A stretch of 11,183 nucleotides of DNA, from positions 1-11,183 of the forward strand of contig CAMDKE010000055.1 of the NCBI GenBank assembly GCA_945901215.1, in the 5' to 3' direction. The number at the start of each line of letters is the position of its first letter. Position 1 is the stretch's first letter. Below, piece after piece: positions 6,418 through 11,183 of the stretch. The notes beneath the pieces are model-generated. The model was given only the letters and a program-made list of their open reading frames with translations, was not told the origin of the DNA and searched no databases. The position numbers were made by a program, and so were the translations under genes. The stretch comes from Comamonas sp. lk. Its GTDB lineage: Bacteria > Pseudomonadota > Gammaproteobacteria > Burkholderiales > Burkholderiaceae_C.

Positions 6418-6427
6418 GTGCGCGCAC
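6418..6427. promoter_or_regulatory. GTGCGCGCAC palindrome in the phaR leader (operator candidate)
   Basis: This is a perfect 10-bp palindrome lying 20 nt before the phaR ATG and just downstream of the suspected start site. PhaR proteins are known to repress their own genes and phasin genes by binding TGC/GCA-containing dyads, and this element has a TGC-GC-GCA core. Autoregulation at this site is an inference. Confidence 0.35.
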
Positions 6428-6446
6428 CCCAACCACCCCTGTGCCC

Positions 6447-6935
6447 ATGCCACAAAAAAAAACTACTGCACAGCCTGATGCCACTTCTGACGCAAAGCCC
6501 GAGGCCGCGCCTCATTTGCCCAGCCGCGTGATCAAAAAATACCCCAATCGGCGCCTCTACGACACGCACACTTCGACCTACATCACTTTGGCGGAGATCA
6601 AGCAACTGGTCATGCAGCATGAGGTGTTTGCAGTGGTCGACGCCAAGTCTTCAGAAGACCTGACGCGCAGCATCTTGCTGCAAATTATTTTGGAAGAAGA
6701 GGCCAACGGGTCGCCCATGTTCACCGCACCCGTGCTGTCGAACATCATCCGCTTTTACGGCCACGCCATGCAGGGGATGATGGGAGGCTACATCGAAAAG
6801 AACATACAGACCCTGATGGACCTGCAAGTACCGCTGGTGCCCAATGTGCTTGGCACAACGGTATTCCAGCAAATGCAGGAACAAATGCAAAAACAAACCG
6901 AGCAGTTCTTGGGCACTTTTGGCCTCAAGCGCTAG
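6447..6935 (+). CDS. phaR: Polyhydroxyalkanoate synthesis regulator PhaR
   Basis: This is a 162-aa DNA- and PHB-binding regulator. After a disordered, alanine/proline-containing lead of about 25 residues comes the PHB/PHA accumulation regulator DNA-binding domain (about 27-86), whose hallmark KYPNRRLYDT is at 31-40. A PHB-accessory domain follows (about 92-130, APVLSNIIRFYGHAMQGMMG), and a glutamine/methionine-rich tail (QQMQEQMQKQTEQFL) probably forms a helix or coiled coil. Known PhaR proteins repress phasin (phaP) and their own gene until PHB granules titrate them off DNA, so the organism probably stores PHB. I use the ATG at 6447; a GTG at 6441 would add two residues, and neither has a clear Shine-Dalgarno sequence. 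rimO follows after 8 nt. Confidence 0.92.
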   Translation: MPQKKTTAQPDATSDAKPEAAPHLPSRVIKKYPNRRLYDTHTSTYITLAEIKQLVMQHEVFAVVDAKSSEDLTRSILLQIILEEEANGSPMFTAPVLSNIIRFYGHAMQGMMGGYIEKNIQTLMDLQVPLVPNVLGTTVFQQMQEQMQKQTEQFLGTFGLKR

Positions 6936-6943
6936 TGGCTCTG

Positions 6944-8362
6944 ATGAACGACGCCACCGCCCCCCAGGCTGCCCCCCTTACCGCTCCCACCAATACAGCG
7001 CCCAAAGTCGGCTTTGTCAGCCTGGGCTGCCCCAAAGCGCTGACTGACTCCGAGCTGATCCTCACCCAGCTCAGCGCCGAGGGCTACCAAACCTCCAAAA
7101 CCTTCCAAGGCGCCGACCTGGTCATCGTCAACACCTGCGGCTTTATTGACGACGCGGTGCGCGAAAGCCTGGACACGATTGGCGAGGCGCTGGCTGAAAA
7201 CGGCCGGGTGATCGTCACGGGCTGCCTGGGCGCCAAGACAGACGCGCAGGGCAACAATATGGTGCGCCAGATGCACCCCAAGGTGCTGGCCGTCACCGGC
7301 CCGCACGCCACCCAAGAGGTGATGGACGCTGTCCACCTGAACCTGCCCAAGCCGCATGACCCGTTTTTGGACCTGGTACCGCAGTCCTTTGGTGTGGCGG
7401 GCCTCAAGCTCACGCCACGGCATTACGCCTACCTGAAGATCAGCGAAGGCTGCAACCACCGCTGCACCTTTTGCATCATCCCGTCCATGCGCGGCGATCT
7501 GGTGTCCCGGCCCATTGGCGATGTGCTCAACGAGGCGCGCGCGCTGTTCGAAGGCGGCGTCAAAGAGCTGCTGGTGATCAGCCAGGACACGTCGGCCTAT
7601 GGCGTGGACGTGAAATACCGCACCGGCTTTTGGGACGGCAAGCCGGTCAAAACCCGCATGTTCGACCTGGTGGCCACCTTGGGCGAGATTGCCGCGCCCT
7701 ATGGCGCCTGGGTGCGCCTGCACTACGTCTACCCCTACCCCAGCGTGGACGACATCGTGCCGCTCATGGCCACCGGCAAGGTGCTGCCCTACCTGGACAT
7801 TCCCCTGCAACACAGCCACCCCGACGTGCTCAAACGCATGAAGCGCCCGGCCAGTGGCGAGAAAAACCTGGAGCGCATAGCAGCCTGGCGCGCCACCTGC
7901 CCCGAGCTGGTGGTGCGCAGCACTTTTATTGCCGGTTTTCCCGGCGAAACCGAAGAAGAGTTCGACCACCTGCTGGACTTTGTGCGCGAAGCGCAAATTG
8001 ACCGCGCTGGCTGCTTTGCCTACAGCGCGGTAGACGGCGCCACCGCCAACGCCCTGCCCGGCATGCTGCCAGTGGAGCTTCGCGAAGAGCGCCGCTCGCG
8101 CTTCATGGCCGTGGCCGAAGAAGTGTCCGCGCAGCGCCTGCGCCGGCGCGTGGGCGCCACCATGCAGGTGCTAGTCGATTCGGCGCCCGGCATGGGCAAA
8201 AAAGGCGGCGTAGGCCGCTCTTATGCCGACGCGCCTGAGATTGACGGCGTGGTGCGCCTGCTGCCACCCGAAAAAATCAGCAAAACCCTGAAAGTCGGTG
8301 AATTCACCCGCGCCCGCATTGTGGGCACCGAGGGGCATGACCTGTTGGCGCTGCCGGTCTGA
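6944..8362 (+). CDS. rimO: Ribosomal protein S12 methylthiotransferase RimO
   Basis: This is a 472-aa radical-SAM enzyme that adds a methylthio group to the conserved aspartate of ribosomal protein S12 (Asp89 in E. coli). The N-terminal UPF0004 domain has VSLGCPKALTDSE with Cys29, NTCGFI with Cys65 and TGCLGA with Cys94 as ligands of the second Fe-S cluster. The radical-SAM CxxxCxxC is Cys170, Cys174 and Cys177, and SEGCNHRCTFCIIPSMRG is typical of RimO rather than MiaB. A C-terminal TRAM domain covers about residues 400-472. About 20 alanine/proline-rich residues precede the core. The ATG at 6944 is preferred; a GTG at 6935 that shares its G with the phaR stop codon would add MAL. Neither start has a good ribosome binding site, so coupling to phaR is likely. 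No terminator is evident in the 49-nt convergent gap that follows. Confidence 0.95.
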   Translation: MNDATAPQAAPLTAPTNTAPKVGFVSLGCPKALTDSELILTQLSAEGYQTSKTFQGADLVIVNTCGFIDDAVRESLDTIGEALAENGRVIVTGCLGAKTDAQGNNMVRQMHPKVLAVTGPHATQEVMDAVHLNLPKPHDPFLDLVPQSFGVAGLKLTPRHYAYLKISEGCNHRCTFCIIPSMRGDLVSRPIGDVLNEARALFEGGVKELLVISQDTSAYGVDVKYRTGFWDGKPVKTRMFDLVATLGEIAAPYGAWVRLHYVYPYPSVDDIVPLMATGKVLPYLDIPLQHSHPDVLKRMKRPASGEKNLERIAAWRATCPELVVRSTFIAGFPGETEEEFDHLLDFVREAQIDRAGCFAYSAVDGATANALPGMLPVELREERRSRFMAVAEEVSAQRLRRRVGATMQVLVDSAPGMGKKGGVGRSYADAPEIDGVVRLLPPEKISKTLKVGEFTRARIVGTEGHDLLALPV

Positions 8363-8411
8363 TCGGTCGCTGCCGGCAAATGGGGCCTGCGCGGCTTGAA
8401 GAGGACAGCCC

Positions 8412-9347
8412 TTAGCCAAAATGCGCGCCCTGGGCCATCTGCCCCATGCGCGCAGCTATGGCCTGGAATTGCGCCACCGTGTCAGCAATGATTCTTTCCA
8501 CCGAGTCCACGCCGTGAATCAGCCCGGCTGATTCGCCCGCCAGAGCCGGGGCTGCGTTCATGTCGCCGCCAAAGTAGACGCCTTGAATGCCATCGAAGCT
8601 GTCTGGGCCCATCAGTCCGGCTTCATGAATTTTTTGCGTGAATTCGGTTTTCAGGGCGCGAATGCAGGGGCTGGACTTGGTGTTGAGCATCCAGGTGCCG
8701 GTGATCTGGGCGTCCACAATGGCCTGCTTGTAGTGGGCGTGGACAGGGCTCTCGCTGCTTGAGACAAAACGGGTACCCATTTGGATGGCCTCAGCGCCCA
8801 GCGCAAACGCAGCTGCCATGCCGCGTCCGTCCACGATGCCACCTGCCGCAATCAGCGGTACCTCCACCCGTTCGCGAATAGCTTGCAGCAGCACCAGGGT
8901 GCTGACTTCTTCCGGGTTTTTGAAACCGCCGCCCTCCCCGCCTTCGACCACCAGACCATCCACCCCGGCGTCCACGCATTTCAGGGCGGTGTCTAGCGTC
9001 GGCACGGCGTGGTAGACCACGATGCCTGCGGCTTTGAGGGGCGCGATGAATTTGGCCGGGCTGCCCGCCGACGTGGTGACAAAACGGATGCCAGACTCGC
9101 AGACAAAGCGCAGCATCGCGTCGTCTTTCAAAAACCGGATGGGCAGGTTCACTCCAAAAGGCAGGCCGCTGGCAACCATGGTGCGGATTTCGCGCTGGCA
9201 GTTTTCGGTCTCGCCCGACGAGGTTTCAATGATCCCTAAGCCGCCCGCACGCGACACTGCACTGGCCAAGGTGCTGCGGGCAATCCAGCCCATTGGGGCC
9301 TGAACAATGGGAAAGCGGGCGCCGGTATGGTCGAGCACACGGTTCAT
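8412..9347 (-). CDS. Nitronate monooxygenase / FabK-like flavin oxidoreductase family protein
   Basis: This is a 311-aa TIM-barrel FMN protein of the nitronate monooxygenase (2-nitropropane dioxygenase) family. Seen in order are FPIVQAPMGW (12-21), the phosphate-binding strand AAGG (167-170) and a second FMN-phosphate segment GAEAIQMGTRF (184-194), with VVYHAVPT in between (110-117). Most members carry an E-A-G-G-H motif after strand 5, whose histidine is catalytic in characterised nitronate monooxygenases. Here the corresponding stretch is EGGEGGGFK (135-143), with Phe142 in place of His, so true nitronate oxidation is uncertain. The ATG at 9347 starts the conserved domain; a 42-residue in-frame extension would cross a terminator hairpin and is rejected. 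The gene is convergent with rimO and lies downstream of a 71-aa small gene. Confidence 0.87.
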   Translation of the reverse strand: MNRVLDHTGARFPIVQAPMGWIARSTLASAVSRAGGLGIIETSSGETENCQREIRTMVASGLPFGVNLPIRFLKDDAMLRFVCESGIRFVTTSAGSPAKFIAPLKAAGIVVYHAVPTLDTALKCVDAGVDGLVVEGGEGGGFKNPEEVSTLVLLQAIRERVEVPLIAAGGIVDGRGMAAAFALGAEAIQMGTRFVSSSESPVHAHYKQAIVDAQITGTWMLNTKSSPCIRALKTEFTQKIHEAGLMGPDSFDGIQGVYFGGDMNAAPALAGESAGLIHGVDSVERIIADTVAQFQAIAARMGQMAQGAHFG

Positions 9348-9360
9348 GGGGGTTTCTTTC

Positions 9361-9385
9361 AAAAAAAAGGGTGCCAGAGGCACCC
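9361..9385 (-). terminator. Strong rho-independent terminator between the 71-aa gene and the flavoprotein gene
   Basis: On the minus strand: GGGTGCC, loop TCT, GGCACCC, then eight T. The 7-bp stem (9369-9375 with 9379-9385) is perfect. It begins 17 nt after the stop codon of the 71-aa gene and its T-run ends 13 nt before the flavoprotein ATG at 9347. Confidence 0.85.
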
Positions 9386-9402
9386 AGATAGGGGAAAAGT
9401 GT

Positions 9403-9618
9403 TCAGGCCCGGACGTCGACCCGGCTACCTTTTTCCTTTTGGGGGGCGACGTCGCGTCGCTGCTCAGCAGCAACGACTTCGGTGCTCGGAGGTCGGCGCG
9501 CCACCTCCTTTAGCCGATTCTCCTGCTGCAACTCAAGCGCGCGCTGAGTATCAGCCCGCTGTGTTTTGGGGGCTGGCGGTGGGGTGTAGGTCGAGCCTCT
9601 GACTTCAGAAATACCCAT
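9403..9618 (-). CDS. Small hydrophilic protein, 71 aa, function unknown
   Basis: This protein begins MGISEVRGSTYTPPPAPK. Its middle (about residues 20-42, QRADTQRALELQQENRLKEV) is glutamine/arginine/glutamate-rich and should form an amphipathic helix. The tail carries many charges and ends in SRVDVRA. No signal peptide, membrane segment or cysteine is present, and I do not recognise a family. GGGAG at 9629-9625, six bases before the ATG, and a strong terminator 17 nt after the stop make it a credible gene. An in-frame ATG at 9654 would add 12 residues but has a poorer context. It is divergent from the J-domain gene across a 109-nt intergenic region. Confidence 0.7.
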   Translation of the reverse strand: MGISEVRGSTYTPPPAPKTQRADTQRALELQQENRLKEVARRPPSTEVVAAEQRRDVAPQKEKGSRVDVRA

Positions 9619-9624
9619 AGTCGT

Positions 9625-9629
9625 CTCCC
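9625..9629 (-). promoter_or_regulatory. Ribosome binding site fixing the start of the 71-aa gene
   Basis: GGGAG on the minus strand with a 6-nt spacer to the ATG at 9618. It favours this start over the in-frame ATG at 9654. Confidence 0.65.
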
Positions 9630-9727
9630 GGTGGTTGGTTTTGAGTGTAATCAATCACCCACCCACCCTACATGCGCAGAGGCCCAAAGCATCCAACTCC
9701 GTGCAAAGGCAGCGACAATAGCGAGCT

Positions 9728-10012
9728 ATGACGGACTTCTACAGCGCACTCGGCGTGCCCAGCAGTGCCAGCACTGCCGACATCAAAACCGCATTTCGGC
9801 GCCTGGCCGCCCACTACCACCCGGACCGCAACGCCAGCCCCGACGCACCGGCGCGCTTTCGGGCGGTACAAGAGGCCTACGAGGTGCTGTCCGACGACGA
9901 AAAGCGCCAGGCTTTTGATGACAACCGCCGACGCAATCTGCTCGACGACCCGCTGCAAACTGCGCGCGACATCTGGGGCAATTACCTGGCCCGGATCACT
10001 GAAACACCTTAA
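9728..10012 (+). CDS. Stand-alone J-domain mini-protein (DnaJ-like co-chaperone)
   Basis: This is a 94-aa protein consisting of little more than a J-domain. Helix I/II (FYSALGVPSSASTADIKTAF, then RRLAAHY), the invariant HPD at 31-33, helix III with FRAVQEAYEVLSD (44-56) and the start of helix IV (EKRQAFDD) are all present. There is no Gly/Phe region, zinc finger, C-terminal substrate-binding domain or membrane segment, so it is a class III J protein. J-domains stimulate the ATPase of a partner Hsp70 (DnaK, HscA or HscC type), and client choice must come from elsewhere. The basic-acidic tail (NRRRNLLDDPLQTARDIWGNYLARI) may be that interaction surface. The ATG at 9728 has a weak GCGAG upstream. 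The next gene begins 15 nt after the stop, suggesting one transcript with the two unknown genes. Confidence 0.88.
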   Translation: MTDFYSALGVPSSASTADIKTAFRRLAAHYHPDRNASPDAPARFRAVQEAYEVLSDDEKRQAFDDNRRRNLLDDPLQTARDIWGNYLARITETP

Positions 10013-10027
10013 AGCGACACCCGAACG

Positions 10028-10576
10028 ATGCAAACCTCCTCCTTTTTTGGCCAGCTGCGCTCGGCCTACGCCTCTGAGATTGACGACATGACCTTCGACT
10101 CCGAAGGCAAAAACGTGCTGCGCCAGCGCCTGGCCGCACGGCGCAAAGAGCTCCCCTTTCTGCGCCAGATGATGGAGCTCAGCCCGGAGATGGTGTCCGT
10201 GGTGTTTCACCAAGGCTTTCGCTTCAAAAACCCGGCGCTCATCGAGCATGTGCTCAGCCTGGAGTCGGACGAATTTCCCGCCTGGGATACGCTGAGCGAT
10301 GCCATCGCGCTAGAGCCCTGGGCGCAGCAACTGGCCGACGATTTGTGCAAAGAACCCATGGGTGAGTGGCTGCTGACCGTGGCCGCAGGCCTGGAATACC
10401 TGTTTGCCAAGCCCGAGCGTGCCGGTGCCAAAGACCACAACGAAGGCGACGAAGACGCTGAAAAAGACGAGAACGGCGACCACGATGGTCTAGATGAAGA
10501 AGAAAAAGACGCCCGCGCCCGAGAAGAAGCAGGCCAGGACTGGATGGTGGAACAAGGCTTTGACCGCAAAGACTGA
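10028..10576 (+). CDS. Uncharacterised protein, 182 aa, with acidic linker and C-terminal QDWM motif
   Basis: I do not recognise this family. The first 125 residues look like a folded, mostly helical domain (QLRSAYASEIDDMTF, LRQMMELSPEMVSVVF, NPALIEHVLSLES, LADDLCKEPMGEWLL). Residues 136-168 are an extremely acidic low-complexity linker of Asp/Glu/Lys. The end is AGQDWMVEQGFDRKD (168-182). No signal peptide or membrane helix is seen, so it should be cytoplasmic. It sits 15 nt after the J-domain gene and 33 nt before the next gene. The arrangement suggests a partner or client adaptor of the J-domain protein. The ATG at 10028 has no strong Shine-Dalgarno sequence; reading continues uninterrupted to TGA at 10576. 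Confidence 0.75.
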   Translation: MQTSSFFGQLRSAYASEIDDMTFDSEGKNVLRQRLAARRKELPFLRQMMELSPEMVSVVFHQGFRFKNPALIEHVLSLESDEFPAWDTLSDAIALEPWAQQLADDLCKEPMGEWLLTVAAGLEYLFAKPERAGAKDHNEGDEDAEKDENGDHDGLDEEEKDARAREEAGQDWMVEQGFDRKD

Positions 10577-10597
10577 CGCCACATTCACCGATAACTC

Positions 10598-10603
10598 AAG
10601 GAG
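10598..10603 (+). promoter_or_regulatory. Strong ribosome binding site of the last, partial gene
   Basis: AAGGAG with a 6-nt spacer before the ATG at 10610. It is the best ribosome binding site on the plus strand of this window and suggests the partial gene is translated more strongly than the two before it. Confidence 0.8.
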
Positions 10604-10609
10604 CACCCC

Positions 10610-11183
10610 ATGAACCACCTTGCCCTGATTGCCAAAACCCAAAGCCTGATTGCCGCTGGCGACATCGTGGGCGCCGAGTCTGCGCTGGTGGAACTTGCAG
10701 ACGCCGAGGGCGACGGCGCCTTGCTGGTGGTGCTGGAGCAGCTCCCGCCCAAAGACATTCTGGCGGTGATGCGTGAATATGACGATTCCAAAGAATCCGT
10801 CATCAACCTGCTGGTCACGCCTGCTCAGTTCGCCCGTGCGGTGGTCATTGAGAAGCAATACAAAGACCTGAGCCGCACGCATTTGCGCGGCATGGTCAAT
10901 TCGGTTATTTTCCGCGCCGACGGCGACCCGGTGGCGTTTTTGACCGCCATTGGCGACTTAGAAGGCGGCAGCGAAGCGCTGGCCGACTACTTTGCCGAGC
11001 GCTGGAGCCGCGTGGAAGCCTTTGCCCGCACCGGCCACTTTGACACGGTCGAAGACGACGGCGACATGCTGTCCGAGGCCGACCTGTACGCCAACGCCTA
11101 CGCCAAAGCCCGCTTGGACGAAGACGAGGTGGCCGACCAGGACTGGATGCAAATGGCTTTTACCCTGCGCTACCAGCTGCCCG
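10610..11183 (+). CDS. Uncharacterised acidic protein, N-terminal 191 residues (runs off the right edge)
   Basis: The frame is open from the ATG at 10610 to the end of the window with no stop. It starts MNHLALIAKTQSLIAAGDIV. The first 60 residues are helical and acidic and could resemble a small tetratricopeptide-like or armadillo-like helical repeat, for example LIAAGDIVGAESALVELADA. A more mixed region follows (KQYKDLSRTHLRGMVNSVIF), then another acidic helical part. Residues 177-180 are QDWM, preceded by the acidic DEDEVAD, echoing the C-terminus of the preceding protein. No signal peptide, membrane segment or known catalytic motif is visible. Position and spacing (33 nt) place it in the same transcript as the J-domain gene. 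Function unknown; the missing C-terminal part may hold the informative domain. Confidence 0.8.
   Translation, partial: MNHLALIAKTQSLIAAGDIVGAESALVELADAEGDGALLVVLEQLPPKDILAVMREYDDSKESVINLLVTPAQFARAVVIEKQYKDLSRTHLRGMVNSVIFRADGDPVAFLTAIGDLEGGSEALADYFAERWSRVEAFARTGHFDTVEDDGDMLSEADLYANAYAKARLDEDEVADQDWMQMAFTLRYQLP

Noticed and set aside
6932..7996. A 354-codon open frame on the minus strand
   Set aside because: It lies wholly opposite rimO, whose protein is unmistakable. Its translation is rich in His/Val/Gly in the manner of antisense of a GC-rich gene, and it shows no domain.
8363..8411. Convergent gap between rimO and the flavoprotein gene, searched for a bidirectional terminator
   Set aside because: Only a short TGCCGGCA palindrome is present and there is no T- or A-run, so no intrinsic terminator can be called.
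9619..9727. TACACT-like -10 candidate for the 71-aa gene and GACAAT-like candidate for the J-domain gene
   Set aside because: Neither has an acceptable -35 hexamer at 16-18 bp, so I do not list them as promoters.
9668..10249. A 193-codon open frame on the minus strand
   Set aside because: It is antisense to the J-domain gene and the following unknown; the plus strand has the clear HPD J-domain.

Overview
The window looks like chromosomal DNA of a betaproteobacterium in or near the Comamonadaceae (Rhodoferax/Polaromonas-like). This rests on moderately high G+C, a PhaR-type polyhydroxybutyrate regulator directly upstream of rimO, an EI24 / CinA-like / glnA gene order, and overall protein character; no database search was possible. 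I see no tRNA, rRNA, CRISPR array, insertion sequence or prophage. Apart from small hypotheticals, this is mostly core housekeeping DNA.

Left block (1-4755, all on the minus strand, read right to left). A five-gene, closely packed run encodes a secreted YVTN-type beta-propeller, a secreted polysaccharide-deacetylase-like protein, a membrane sterol-desaturase/fatty-acid-hydroxylase family protein, an EI24-domain membrane protein and a CinA-type molybdopterin-binding-domain protein. Spacings are 25 nt, 2 nt, then two ATGA overlaps, so this is almost certainly one operon. It runs toward the first codons of glutamine synthetase (glnA) at the left edge. Between them lies a good sigma-54 -24/-12 promoter with an NtrC-like dyad about 148 bp upstream of the inferred start site, the classic nitrogen-regulated glnA layout.

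Middle block (4834-8362). On the minus strand lie rsuA (16S rRNA pseudouridine synthase) and a 49-aa lysine-rich small protein with a strong ribosome binding site and its own terminator. Divergent from the latter, on the plus strand, are arfB (peptidyl-tRNA hydrolase for ribosome rescue), phaR (PHB regulator, with a likely promoter and a 10-bp palindrome in front of it) and rimO (ribosomal protein S12 methylthiotransferase). Three of these genes concern the ribosome.

Right block (8412-11183). On the minus strand are a nitronate-monooxygenase-family flavoprotein and, upstream of it, a 71-aa hydrophilic small protein. A strong intrinsic terminator sits between them, only 13 nt from the flavoprotein start codon. 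Divergent on the plus strand is a J-domain mini-protein followed by two proteins I do not recognise, the second running off the window. The two unknown proteins share a short QDWM motif next to acidic stretches. This J-domain/unknown/unknown cluster is the best candidate here for an undescribed system, possibly a dedicated Hsp70 co-chaperone module.
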